Shown: positions 7,360-16,528, counted from the stretch's first letter. The stretch is 64,000 nucleotides of DNA from Methanobacterium bryantii (GCF_002287175.1 NZ_LMVM01000003.1:1-64000), one strand, 5' to 3'. The notes: a model not told the origin generated them from the letters alone. Numbers and translations: made by a program.

Positions 7360-9386
7360 TATTGGCGGGGGCTGGCGAAAACAAACCTCAAAAATCAGGG
7401 AATGGAAAAGGTCATGGTAAAAGGCACCAAAATAGACATAAACACGGGCAAAATAATAAAACAGCATCTGATTTTACAATTGCACTTGCAGGAAACGCTA
7501 ATGTTGGTAAAAGTGTTATTTTTAACGATCTTACAGGTTCCAACCAGATTATAGGGAACTGGCCTGGAAAAACAATTGAGAGGGCAGAAGGTAAACTTCA
7601 TTTTGAAGGTTATGACATCGATGTAATTGATTTACCTGGAATATATTCTTTTTCTACATATTCACTGGAAGAAATTGTATCAAGGGAGTATATTGCACTG
7701 GAAAAACCTGATGTTGTTATTAATGTTGTTGATGCTGCCGTTTTAGAAAGGAACCTATTTTTTACAATGCAACTCATTGAAATGGAAGTACCTCTGGTTA
7801 TATGTGTTAATCAGATTGATATAGCAAAACAAAAAGGAATTAATATCGATACTGAAAAACTGCAGGCAGCATTAGGAGTGCCGGTTGTAGCTACTGTAGC
7901 TGTAAGGGGAGAAGGATTACACGAATTAATTGAAACAGCCACAGAAATAGCAGAAAAAGAGGTAAATAAAGCTGCTACATTGGAATATGGTAGTGAAGTG
8001 GAAAATAAAATTCAAGAACTAACTGATTTAATTCAGTCCAAAAATCTGGATTTAGGATATCCATCCCGGTGGGTAGCCATAAAGCTGATAGAAAACGATC
8101 CAGAGATTCAAAAGTTAGTGAAGTCCAAATCTGAAGAGGTTGCGGATATAGCATATGTTCTAGCAGAGGAAATAGAAAATATCCATAGGGAGCCTTCTTT
8201 TTCAGTTATTGCATCTGAAAGGTACTCTCTTGCAAATAGAATTGCAGAAGGAGCTCAGATGCAGAGCGAAATAAAGATCACATTCTCAGAGAAACTGGAC
8301 AGGATAGTTACACATAGGGTCTATGGTTATATCACTTCGGCTCTGGTAATAGGTGGCCTACTTTTATGGACATTTGTGGTTGGGAATTTCTTTTCAGGCC
8401 TGCTTTCAGACGCTTTTAGCTTCTTCCAACCTGTAGATCCTCAAGTAAGTGGAGGTTTAGCAAGTGTTCTGTGGAACGGTGCATTTGGAGGTATTGTAGC
8501 AGGGGTTACACTTGTTATACCCTTTGTAGTTCCATTTTATATAATGCTCAGTCTAATTGAAAATTCTGGAATATTAACCAGGGTTGCATTTATGATGGAT
8601 ACACTGATGCATAAAATAGGGCTGCACGGAAAGGCACTTATCCCTATGATCCTTGGTTATGGCTGCAATGTTCCAGCTATTGACCAGACCCGTATTTTAG
8701 AAACACGACGTGAAAGACTGCTTGCATCATTTGCCATTACATTTGCGCCATGTGCCGCAAGAACAATCATAGTTCTTGGTCTTGTAGCGGTTTTTGTCAA
8801 CATATGGTGGGCGATTGCACTTTATGCCATTGACCTTGCAATTATATTTATAATGGGTAGAATTGCTTTAAAAGTGGTACCTGGCGAGTCAACAGGATTG
8901 ATAATGGAAATGCATTCATTTAAAGTACCATCCCTATCAACTGCACTCAAGCAGACATGGACACGGACTAAATCCCTGATTTATCTGGTACTTCCAATAT
9001 ATGTTATTGCCAGTGCACTTATACAGGCCCTATATGTTCTCGGCGTTTTAGGACCTATAAATGCCGCTTTAACCCCTATTACCGTTATGTGGTTAGGTCT
9101 TCCTGCAATTTCAGGTATTCTCTTAATATTTGGTGTTGTTAGAAAAGAATTTGTTCTTTTAATGCTGGTGACTTTGGTTGGCCCAAATCTAGCTGCCTTT
9201 TTAACACCGGTTCAATTTATAGTGCTGGCCCTTGTATCTATGCTGTTCATTCCATGCCTGTCTACCATCACAATATTGATCCGCGAATTTGGAGTGAAAG
9301 CCGCGACATATATATCTGCAGCTAACCTTGTCACAGCCATAGTTATTGGGGGGATAGCGTTTAGAGTACTTTCTTTAGTATTCTAA
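7353..9386 (+). CDS. feoB: Ferrous iron transport protein B
   Basis: The product is a 677-residue FeoB. A His/Lys/Gly-rich N-terminal extension (about residues 8-35) precedes the G domain with P-loop GNANVGKS, G3 DLPG and G4 NQID. The C-terminal half has the paired Gate-type membrane segments, including the GYGCNVPA and FAPCAAR stretches with conserved cysteines. FeoB drives Fe2+ uptake across the cytoplasmic membrane. The start is GTG at 7353 (4-base overlap stretch with the regulator stop) or TTG at 7362, which would be better spaced from GGGGTG. It forms an operon with the DtxR-FeoA regulator, so the FeoA function is probably supplied by that fusion. Confidence 0.94.
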   Translation: MLILAGAGENKPQKSGNGKGHGKRHQNRHKHGQNNKTASDFTIALAGNANVGKSVIFNDLTGSNQIIGNWPGKTIERAEGKLHFEGYDIDVIDLPGIYSFSTYSLEEIVSREYIALEKPDVVINVVDAAVLERNLFFTMQLIEMEVPLVICVNQIDIAKQKGINIDTEKLQAALGVPVVATVAVRGEGLHELIETATEIAEKEVNKAATLEYGSEVENKIQELTDLIQSKNLDLGYPSRWVAIKLIENDPEIQKLVKSKSEEVADIAYVLAEEIENIHREPSFSVIASERYSLANRIAEGAQMQSEIKITFSEKLDRIVTHRVYGYITSALVIGGLLLWTFVVGNFFSGLLSDAFSFFQPVDPQVSGGLASVLWNGAFGGIVAGVTLVIPFVVPFYIMLSLIENSGILTRVAFMMDTLMHKIGLHGKALIPMILGYGCNVPAIDQTRILETRRERLLASFAITFAPCAARTIIVLGLVAVFVNIWWAIALYAIDLAIIFIMGRIALKVVPGESTGLIMEMHSFKVPSLSTALKQTWTRTKSLIYLVLPIYVIASALIQALYVLGVLGPINAALTPITVMWLGLPAISGILLIFGVVRKEFVLLMLVTLVGPNLAAFLTPVQFIVLALVSMLFIPCLSTITILIREFGVKAATYISAANLVTAIVIGGIAFRVLSLVF

Positions 9387-9536
9387 ACTAATTTTTAATT
9401 TTAGTTAATTTAACCATAATTACAAAAGTAATACTAAGTTAATTGTAAAAATGCTGATTTGGGTGTAATTATGGAATAAATACTTTAAGTATAGCTAGTT
9501 AATGTTAAGTTATCGTTAATTTATGAGGAATATAAA

Positions 9537-10322
9537 ATGAAATGGTTATTAATTACATTAGGTATTTTAGCTCTTATTGCAGGTTATTCATACATTACAG
9601 TTTCAGATGGTCCTATTGAACCTATGGGAAGGCTTGCATTTGTTAAACTGGCAAATCCAGATATGTATCCTGGCCATATTCATTCTGAACTCCTTGCTAA
9701 AGAAGCTGAGGCTACAGGATCTAAGTGTGCATTGGTACTGCAATTGTATGGTGGTTCTAATTATCGTAGTTATCAGGAGGGCAATGTGTATATAATTGAG
9801 GTGGCATTTATTGACACTCAGGGTATGGGTTCGATTAATATGAGTCAGGTTAACTATTTGGATTCGTTTAAAGTGGCATTATTTGGCATTCCTGACGGCA
9901 GGTATAAATACATGTCTGATGGGCATGTTTATGACACTTACGACGAGATGATGGCTCATGTCAACGAACTTGCTCAAGAACATGGCCAGGAGGGCCCGCT
10001 TCCAATGTTTTATAAAGGAACAGTAAGGCAGGGAAATCCTATAATAACTCCGGGAGAAGGGTTCCCCTTATACTTCCAGATATTAACTAAAACATATGGA
10101 ATTATTCCTGCTTATGTGTATACGTTATCTGGAATGTTTGCACCGTACTTTAATGATCCTTACCGTGATTTTGAGCTTAAGAATGCTTCACAGTTACAAG
10201 ATGCTTATAATCAGGGATTATTAAACATAAATTATGAGACGGATACAAAGGGTAACAAAACTGCCCTTCAATATTACAAGCAGCTGTACGAAAACAACAG
10301 CCAGAGCTATGATAGTGCATGA
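9537..10322 (+). CDS. Membrane-anchored hypothetical protein, paralogue 1
   Basis: The 261-residue protein begins with MKWLLITLGILALIAGYSY, an uncleaved signal anchor or signal peptide, followed by a soluble region predicted to face outside. I do not recognise the family. GAGGA precedes the ATG. The next gene (10346) is a paralogue only 23 bases away. Residues about 98-156 are encoded by DNA identical to the paralogue over 177 bases, and the first 53 bases of both genes are also identical. The flanking parts have diverged, including the C-terminal tail (NNSQSYDSA here). Confidence 0.75.
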   Translation: MKWLLITLGILALIAGYSYITVSDGPIEPMGRLAFVKLANPDMYPGHIHSELLAKEAEATGSKCALVLQLYGGSNYRSYQEGNVYIIEVAFIDTQGMGSINMSQVNYLDSFKVALFGIPDGRYKYMSDGHVYDTYDEMMAHVNELAQEHGQEGPLPMFYKGTVRQGNPIITPGEGFPLYFQILTKTYGIIPAYVYTLSGMFAPYFNDPYRDFELKNASQLQDAYNQGLLNINYETDTKGNKTALQYYKQLYENNSQSYDSA

Positions 10323-10345
10323 TTTAAAATTATGGTGAATAAAAA

Positions 10346-11104
10346 ATGAAATGGTTATTAATTACATTAGGTATTTTAGCTCTTATTGCAGGTTATTCTT
10401 ATGTCACAGTTTCAAATGGTCCTATTGAACCTTTAGGAAGGCTTTCGTTTGTTAAACTGGCAAATCCAGATATGTATCCAGGACATCCTGATTCCGAACT
10501 TTTGGTAAAATATGCAGAAGAAAGAGGATCTAAATGTGCTCTGGTAGTACATTTTACTGGAAGTTCCAACTACCGCAGCTACAACGATAGTGGTGTGTAT
10601 ATAATAGAAGTAGGTTTTATTGACACTCAAGGTAATGGTTCGATTAATATGAGTCAGGTTAACTATTTGGATTCGTTTAAAGTGGCATTATTTGGCATTC
10701 CTGACGGCAGGTATAAATACATGTCTGATGGGCATGTTTATGACACTTACGACGAGATGATGGCTCATGTCAACGAACTTGCTCAAGAACATGGCCAGGA
10801 GGGCCCGCTTCCACTGGTATGGCATGGAACTGTCAGGCAGGACAACCCAATTCTAGCTCAAGGATGCGGATTCCCACTGTATTTTCAGATATTAACCCAA
10901 ACCTATGGAATAATTCCTGCATATGTATATACAATTAAAGGAATGCTTTTCCCTTACTTTAACAACCCCTACAGGGATTTTGAGTTAAAAAATTATGCAA
11001 CTTTGCAATCATATTATGACCAGGGATTGTTAAATGAAAACTACAAAACAGTTAATGACAGCTATCAGTACAACATATACAAAAATAACCAGAACTATGA
11101 TTAA
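10346..11104 (+). CDS. Membrane-anchored hypothetical protein, paralogue 2
   Basis: The 252-residue protein has the same N-terminal anchor as the gene at 9537 and the same overall layout: an N-terminal GPIEP-x-GRL segment, a central IPDGRYKYMSDGHVYDTYDE segment and a C-terminal PYRDFELKN segment. Two changes stand out against paralogue 1: an added Cys (AQGCGFPLYF) and a Trp-His pair near residue 157. It is probably cotranscribed with paralogue 1. Function is unknown; a surface role is inferred from the anchor. Confidence 0.75.
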   Translation: MKWLLITLGILALIAGYSYVTVSNGPIEPLGRLSFVKLANPDMYPGHPDSELLVKYAEERGSKCALVVHFTGSSNYRSYNDSGVYIIEVGFIDTQGNGSINMSQVNYLDSFKVALFGIPDGRYKYMSDGHVYDTYDEMMAHVNELAQEHGQEGPLPLVWHGTVRQDNPILAQGCGFPLYFQILTQTYGIIPAYVYTIKGMLFPYFNNPYRDFELKNYATLQSYYDQGLLNENYKTVNDSYQYNIYKNNQNYD

Positions 11105-11160
11105 CCATTAGGTTGATTAACCATTTGATGTGGTTCCTAAAACTAGGGGCTAAGATATGA

Positions 11161-11230
11161 TTGGAATAGTAAAATAAACGTTGACCAGCTCTCGGTTATG
11201 GGTCAACTTATATTTTACCTCATTTTCCAA
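11161..11230. ncRNA. 70-base long stem-loop between convergent genes
   Basis: Three nested arms pair in register: TTGGAA with TTCCAA (11161-11166/11225-11230), GTAAAATA with TATTTTAC (11169-11176/11211-11218) and GTTGACC with GGTCAAC (11180-11186/11201-11207). That gives about 21 paired bases and a 14-base apical loop. It sits between the 3' ends of the paralogue pair (+) and the PAS gene (-). It may be a two-way terminator, a small RNA or the relic of an inverted-repeat element. The strand cannot be decided. Confidence 0.4.
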
Positions 11231-11339
11231 TACCTTTACAGGCTATAATTAATTGAAGCATTATACTGTTCTTTAAATAAAAATTGTAATATTGTGGATA
11301 TCTGCAGGTTTAAGTTCTATTTTAGTTCTAGAAATATCT

Positions 11340-13586
11340 TCATTCCAGCAAATTAAGTATCATCTGTTTTAAGTGTTCACTTTCGTCTGCAATATTATTA
11401 ATGGAGTTTTCAATATCAACGTCTAATTTATCTTCATAATCATGTTTTAACTGTTTTGTAATATCTGTAATGATTTCCAGGTGTTCTTGTAGATAATTGG
11501 CAGTTGTATAAATAAATTGTTCAGATTCTTCATTTAAATGACTTAATTTATCTAAAAGTTTTTTTAGCTTTTCTTCTGCATCTTTACGTTCTGTAATATC
11601 ACGGGAAATACCAAGAGCTACTGTTTCTCCTTTAAATTTAAAAATATGAGTATTTATTTCTACAGGTATTCTTCTACCGTCTTTAGTAACGTGGACTATC
11701 TCAAATTTAGCATATCCCTTGGTCCAAATTTCTATGGCGTGGCTTGCCATTTCTACTCTTTTATCTGGAGCTACAATATCTACAGGGGATATATTCTGAA
11801 ACTCTTCATTTGTATAACCCAGCCGATTGCATCCAACTTCGTTTACTTCAATGAACTTTCCAGGCATCCCATTTTCATTCATTTTATGCAATGTGATCAT
11901 GTCATTTGCATTATGAAATATTTCCCTGAATTTCTCTTCACTTTCTTTTAAAGCATTAACCAGTAGTTTATGCCTTGTGATATCTCGACAAACTGTAAGG
12001 TAAACTTTTCTTCCTTTGTATTTAATCACATGTCCATTAATTTCCACTGGTATTCTTCTGCCCTCTTTAGTAACATGAACTATCTCAAAATTGCTGTAAC
12101 CATTGTTGGTTAGTGCTAATGCATTAAATGGTATTTCTGCTTTTTTATCTGGAGCAACTATATCAACAGGACTCATATTTAATAATTCTTCTTTGGCGTA
12201 ACCTAATCTTTCAACACTGACTTCATTTATTTCAATATATTTCCCCGGCATTCCATTAGCATCGATTTCACTTAAAGTAATCATATCGTTTGCATTATTA
12301 AATATCAAACGGAATTTTTCATCACTTTCTTTTAAAGCCCTCATGATCTTTGCCTGTAGTATTGCAAAATCTTTAAGTGCTTTTTCTGTCTCTTTACGTT
12401 TACTTATATCACGAAAAACAACTTGAACTGTGTTTTTCCCATTATAGGTAAATCCAGCTGCTAAAGCTTCTACATCTATGACTTTTCCATCTACCGATAA
12501 AAATTTTTCTTCTATTGGTGGAACGGCTTTGTTTTCTATCATATTATTTATACGTTCTATTACTATCTCCCTATAATCTGGATGTACAAAATCAATCAAA
12601 GACATATTTACAAGTTTTTCAGAGTTTTTTACACCTAAAAGCTCCATTGCAGTATTATTTGCCCAGATAACTTTTCCTTCGCTATGGAACACAATTGCAT
12701 CAAAACAATTCTCCAGTAATTTACGGTAGCGGTTTTCACTTTCTTTCAACGACTCCTCTGCTTTTTTACGTTCACTTATATCACGAGAAATTGAAAGGCC
12801 GACATTTTTTCCATTGTAATTAATAATATGGGCAGTAATTTCTACAGGTATTCTTTGAGAGTCTTTAGTTGTATGGACAGTTTCAAATGTCACGTGATGT
12901 TCTTTAGCTGGTTTTGCGAGGGCTCTTCGAGTTTCATACTCTTTATCTATATCATAGGGAGTCATATCCAAAAATTCTTCCTTACTGTAACCTAATCGTT
13001 TAATACCTGTATCATTTATTTCAATAAATTTTCCAGGTGTACCATCTTCATTCATCAGATTTAAACTGATCATATCATCTGCTCTATTAAATATTAAACG
13101 GAATTTTTCCTCATTTTCATTTAATATTTCATTTACTCCTTTTTCTCCAATAATTGCAGTTTTTTTTGCAATTTTAATCTCTAAATTGTCATTACTATTT
13201 TCTAATTCTTTTTCTTCACCAGTGATCTCTACTTTCAACATGACAAAAAGGTTGTCATGAATTGGGAATCCTGAAATTCGGTAATATCGATTAAATGGAG
13301 GTAAATAAGCTTTAAACATTTTTTTGCCAGTAATTATTATATCTTCATATATTTTAAAATAAAGTTCTAAATCAGCATTTCCATATAAATTACTGATATA
13401 ATTACCAACATAATGTTTATATGAATCACCTGAACCGGCTATTTCGGCAGAATTAACGTATTTCACGATAAAATCACGGATCTTACCTTTATTATCATAC
13501 ACAGGTTCGTAAACTGATATAGCTTCAAGCAGATTGTCAAATATTTCAAAGTTTTTCCCAAATGAGTAATTACCTGCCTTCATCAT
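11340..13586 (-). CDS. Five-PAS sensor protein with degenerate kinase dimerisation domain
   Basis: The 748-residue soluble protein has PAS-like domains at about 12-125, 158-275, 285-405, 420-540 and 547-665, most followed by the PAC-type RDISERK/RDITERK linker. Domains 2, 4 and 5 are close copies (KFRLIFNxADDMI, GYxxEEF, RRIPVEI). The C-terminal 75 residues look like the dimerisation helices of a HisKA domain, but where the phosphorylated His is expected (as in SHDLQEPL) the sequence reads TANYLQEHL, and no HATPase domain follows. It probably signals by protein contact rather than phosphotransfer. PAS domains often bind haem, flavin or small ligands; none is identifiable here. Confidence 0.82.
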   Translation of the reverse strand: MMKAGNYSFGKNFEIFDNLLEAISVYEPVYDNKGKIRDFIVKYVNSAEIAGSGDSYKHYVGNYISNLYGNADLELYFKIYEDIIITGKKMFKAYLPPFNRYYRISGFPIHDNLFVMLKVEITGEEKELENSNDNLEIKIAKKTAIIGEKGVNEILNENEEKFRLIFNRADDMISLNLMNEDGTPGKFIEINDTGIKRLGYSKEEFLDMTPYDIDKEYETRRALAKPAKEHHVTFETVHTTKDSQRIPVEITAHIINYNGKNVGLSISRDISERKKAEESLKESENRYRKLLENCFDAIVFHSEGKVIWANNTAMELLGVKNSEKLVNMSLIDFVHPDYREIVIERINNMIENKAVPPIEEKFLSVDGKVIDVEALAAGFTYNGKNTVQVVFRDISKRKETEKALKDFAILQAKIMRALKESDEKFRLIFNNANDMITLSEIDANGMPGKYIEINEVSVERLGYAKEELLNMSPVDIVAPDKKAEIPFNALALTNNGYSNFEIVHVTKEGRRIPVEINGHVIKYKGRKVYLTVCRDITRHKLLVNALKESEEKFREIFHNANDMITLHKMNENGMPGKFIEVNEVGCNRLGYTNEEFQNISPVDIVAPDKRVEMASHAIEIWTKGYAKFEIVHVTKDGRRIPVEINTHIFKFKGETVALGISRDITERKDAEEKLKKLLDKLSHLNEESEQFIYTTANYLQEHLEIITDITKQLKHDYEDKLDVDIENSINNIADESEHLKQMILNLLE

Positions 13587-13883
13587 ATTTTCATCTTCTT
13601 TTAAGTATTCCCATAAAATAATTAGTTAATATGAAAAGTATTATTATATTATTATCAAAGTTCAATACTAATATATACGTTGTGGTTTTTAGGATACGTT
13701 ACAGGGATATTTTTAATATCATTACTTATTCTCAAATTATTTAAAAGAAAACGCAGGGTCTGAAAAATTGTAAAAGTAAAATAATCAATAAAGATAATAT
13801 AAATAAACATCATTTAAAATAGAAATTTTGAAAAATAAATCTTGCAAATTTAAGTTAAAATTTTTTAAGGCAGGAGGTCTTTA

Positions 13884-14282
13884 ATGATTTTTACCAAAAC
13901 CATTCATATAGAAACTGAAAAACCAGGAGATATTATTAATTTAACACATAAAATTGAAGGTGCAGTGGGCGAGTCTAAGATCAGTAATGGTATTGTACAT
14001 GTATTTGCTCCACATGCCACTGCAGTCTTTGCTTTAACAGAACTTGAGAGTAATTTAAGGGAAGATATCGAAAAATTACTTGATAATTTGACTCCAAAAG
14101 AGGGGTGGAAGCATGATGTAAACGCTTATTCGCACCTCAGGTCAATGCTTCTTCCTCCAGATAGAACACTTCCGGTAAGAAATGGAAGAGTTATCAAAGG
14201 AACTTGGCAGGATTTATTTTTTATAGAAGCAGATACTTCAGGCAGGTTAAGAAAAATAGAGGTAACTGTTATTGGGGAATAA
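13884..14282 (+). CDS. YjbQ/UPF0047 family protein (secondary thiamine-phosphate synthase)
   Basis: The 132-residue product matches the YjbQ family over its whole length. HVFAPHATAVFALTE and KHDVNAYSHLRSMLLPP carry the conserved His and Asn residues, and the C-terminal GTWQDLFFIEAD segment is typical. Family members show weak thiamine-phosphate synthase activity in complementation tests, so that name is provisional. AGGAGG precedes the ATG. The small ORF at 14322 follows on the same strand after 39 bases. Confidence 0.88.
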   Translation: MIFTKTIHIETEKPGDIINLTHKIEGAVGESKISNGIVHVFAPHATAVFALTELESNLREDIEKLLDNLTPKEGWKHDVNAYSHLRSMLLPPDRTLPVRNGRVIKGTWQDLFFIEADTSGRLRKIEVTVIGE

Positions 14283-14321
14283 TCATATCCTTTTAAATTT
14301 TAATGTAATTGGAGGCGCTAA

Positions 14322-14522
14322 ATGGGCAAATTAAAGTCAACAGTTGGATTTGTAGGCGAAAATGGAGTTGTACTCAAAGATCATTCTGTATTTGATAAGG
14401 GCGACGTTGTGGTATTAATATCTGCTGAAAATATCAACGAGCTTTTAGGGGAATTAATGGAAATAAAAGAAAATATGGATATGAGTAAGCGTTGGATCGA
14501 TGAGATAAAAGAAATTGAGTAA
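14322..14522 (+). CDS. Small hypothetical protein
   Basis: The 66-residue protein has a beta-rich N-terminal half (GFVGENGVVLKDHSVFDKGD) and a helical acidic C-terminus (MDMSKRWIDEIKEIE). GGAGG precedes the ATG. The family is not recognised. The 180 bases after its stop contain two frameshifted copies of its C-terminal motif, so it is the surviving member of a decayed tandem duplication. Confidence 0.6.
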   Translation: MGKLKSTVGFVGENGVVLKDHSVFDKGDVVVLISAENINELLGELMEIKENMDMSKRWIDEIKEIE

Positions 14523-14528
14523 CTAATA

Positions 14529-14702
14529 TTGATGAGTTTTTAGCTAAATTAATAAAATAGAAAGTATTGATGCTAGTAAACATCGAATTGATGAGATAAA
14601 TTGGGTAGCTTAGAAAGTACTGCTGAGTTTTTAAAGGAAATTAGTGGATAGATGATATCGATGTCAGTAAACTTGATTTGGAATAAAAGGAATTAAGTAG
14701 AG
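14529..14702 (+). pseudogene. Two decayed copies of the 3' end of the preceding small gene
   Basis: Translating across frameshifts gives EFLAKLIK..IESIDASKHR then IDEI (about 14529-14605), and EFLKEIS..IDDIDVSKLD (about 14620-14690). Both echo the ELMEIKENMDMSKRWIDEI end of the gene at 14322. Stops and frame changes make each non-coding. This is an inference from reading the frames by eye. Confidence 0.4.
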
Positions 14703-14705
14703 TGT

Positions 14706-15188
14706 CTACTCATTAATTAATTTAAATCTTGCCAATATATTAATAATCAATAAAAAGAGCTCAACTATAGTTGCAATTACTATACCTGTCACTATAAATA
14801 TTAAAGCAATTGTTAAGCCCCAATCAATCAAAAATGAACTGAAATTGAATGGAAAGACGCTGTAAATGGAATATACTGCAGTAAATGCAAATATATTCAA
14901 AATCATCTTTATTATATGCCTAAACCATTCTGGATTGAAGATAATAAACATTATGTTTCCTATGATGGTAGCTATAATTGCAATGTTTATAATCCATAAA
15001 ACTTCATTAAGCGCGTTGGTGATAAAATAAACCTGCCAGTTAAGTAGATTATTAAAAATATACAATAAAATTACGTTAACAACTATTGCACCAATATATT
15101 CTGATCTTTTAGAATTCTTATCTTTTTCCTGGCGCTTTGAAGATAAATTATCCATAAAACTCTTAATTTTATTTTTTTCATTTTTCAT
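14706..15188 (-). CDS. Four-helix membrane protein, hypothetical
   Basis: The roughly 160-residue protein has a charged cytoplasmic N-terminus (about 30 residues, KRQEKDKNSKRSE) and four hydrophobic stretches near 32-52, 62-84, 92-112 and 122-155. The ATG at 15188 is preferred because GTGGAA precedes it; an upstream in-frame ATG at 15215 has no ribosome site. The family is not recognised. It is convergent with the small gene at 14322. Confidence 0.6.
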   Translation of the reverse strand: MKNEKNKIKSFMDNLSSKRQEKDKNSKRSEYIGAIVVNVILLYIFNNLLNWQVYFITNALNEVLWIINIAIIATIIGNIMFIIFNPEWFRHIIKMILNIFAFTAVYSIYSVFPFNFSSFLIDWGLTIALIFIVTGIVIATIVELFLLIINILARFKLINE

Positions 15189-15414
15189 GATTTCCACACA
15201 TTGTAACTTATACATCGCAAAACTATTATATTTAATATAAAAAATTATGAATTAAATTTAAAATATTAGATAAATGTCATGTTTAATTGGTCAATACTAC
15301 AACTTAATGTATTGTCTACTTTCTAGACTTTATTATGAACATGAACATAACCATATCATTACTAATAATCATAATTTTTGATGTATTATTTTAAGTATAA
15401 CATAATTAGACAAG

Positions 15415-16071
15415 TTAAATGATCCTTATTACCCTTTCAGATGTTATAATCATGTTTATTTTTTGATCATGCTCTTCTGTAGGGACTTTGTCTATAATCT
15501 GGATTTCATGAACAGTAGTTACAACTGGAGTACTTTGTGTAATAGCTTTTTCGGAAATTAACTCTGATATTTCCCTATCGCCGTAACCTCCTCCTTTTCC
15601 AAGTCGGTTTCCAGATTTATCCACTGCTACAGAACCTTCCACTACAAGATCTACTTGAGGGAACTCTCGAAATCTTTGATTTCGGAGCACGAAACGAAGT
15701 TTCGTAAGTTCATGGATTTTTTTCCCAAATTTAAAAGCGCCTTTTATGGTTGATGCTGTTTTTTCATCCCCTTTAATGCTAAATGGATCTATTAAAATGA
15801 ATCCATCTTTAAGCTTGGGTGAAGCCATAATTAACAGCTTTTTATCTAACAGTGCAAATTCACGGACTTTTATCTGGGCTGTATCTGGGCTTGAAAAGAT
15901 AACTTCTGCATTCTGCCATTCTTCAGTGCTTCTTAACATTCTGGCAGCTTCAGTCGAGCCTGAAAAATCAGGTATTCTTCCATATGGAGATTTAGTATGT
16001 TGGGATAAATTATTATTCTCTAAAGTGCTCCAGATTAGGTTTCTTACTCTTTCTTTCTCTTCGGTTATCAT
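15415..16071 (-). CDS. 5-formyltetrahydrofolate cyclo-ligase-like protein with hairpin-encoded insert
   Basis: The 218-residue protein carries the family hallmark GNRLGKGGGYGDRE near residues 160-173 and an N-terminal basic nucleotide-binding region. Family enzymes cyclise 5-formyl-folates with ATP; methanogens use methanopterin, so the true substrate may be a pterin or another acid. Residues about 121-137 (ELTKLRFVLRNQRFREF) are encoded by 15661-15711, a 51-base segment of two hairpins between GAACT and AGTTC. This DNA resembles the intergenic hairpin family and appears to be an in-frame insertion that leaves the downstream family motifs intact. Confidence 0.78.
   Translation of the reverse strand: MITEEKERVRNLIWSTLENNNLSQHTKSPYGRIPDFSGSTEAARMLRSTEEWQNAEVIFSSPDTAQIKVREFALLDKKLLIMASPKLKDGFILIDPFSIKGDEKTASTIKGAFKFGKKIHELTKLRFVLRNQRFREFPQVDLVVEGSVAVDKSGNRLGKGGGYGDREISELISEKAITQSTPVVTTVHEIQIIDKVPTEEHDQKINMIITSERVIRII
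15661..15711. repeat. Hairpin element inside a coding sequence
   Basis: CGAAATC-ttt-GATTTCG (15668-15684) and ACGAAAC-gaa-GTTTCGT (15689-15705) sit between GAACT (15661-15665) and AGTTC (15707-15711). Stem and loop style match the arrays at 10-222 and 54040-54264. The length of 51 bases is a multiple of three, so the host reading frame stays open. Confidence 0.65.
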
Positions 16072-16189
16072 TGGTTTTATTATATAGTGTAAGTTAAATA
16101 AATCTATAACACTGGACGTATTTCAGTTAAATTAAAGGATTACTACTAAAATTAAGAGTTTAAAAAAGAATTAAAAAAATAGAATTAAA

Positions 16190-16516
16190 TTAAATCACTG
16201 ATGCAATTGCGAGCACTGGAATCATAGCCATAAGGGCCAGATGTGGGGCATATGCGGGCGATGTCTGGAAATTATATTTGAGCGTTGCCCATGTCTGTGT
16301 AAATGCTGTAATAACTGCAATTAACTGCAACAATGCAGCTGCGTAGAGAACCAGCGCATTACCTGTGGCAATAGCTGCAATTGTGGCTATAAGTGCTAGT
16401 ATCAAAGCACCAAAGTGAGGTGCCAGGCGCATACCTGACATTCTAAATGTTATAAAACCGCTTGCAATACCACTCACCAGTATCGCGAGTATTATTACGG
16501 AATATGTAACTTGCAT
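16190..16516 (-). CDS. Four-helix membrane protein of the sulfur-relay operon
   Basis: The 108-residue protein is almost entirely hydrophobic, with about four transmembrane helices (near 5-25, 33-50, 52-72 and 88-107). GGAGG precedes the ATG. It follows the TusA-DsrE gene by 12 bases and the DUF169 gene upstream, so it is the last gene of a three-gene operon. It might move a sulfur compound or anchor the soluble partners at the membrane; that is inferred from context alone. Confidence 0.7.
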   Translation of the reverse strand: MQVTYSVIILAILVSGIASGFITFRMSGMRLAPHFGALILALIATIAAIATGNALVLYAAALLQLIAVITAFTQTWATLKYNFQTSPAYAPHLALMAMIPVLAIASVI

Positions 16517-16528
16517 TTTTTTCCTCCA

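Noticed and set aside
13680..13763. 27-codon hydrophobic frame (TTG start, ending LKLFKRKRRV) upstream of yjbQ
   Set aside because: Looks like a small membrane peptide and a TATA-like sequence precedes it, but it is too short to support without conservation data.
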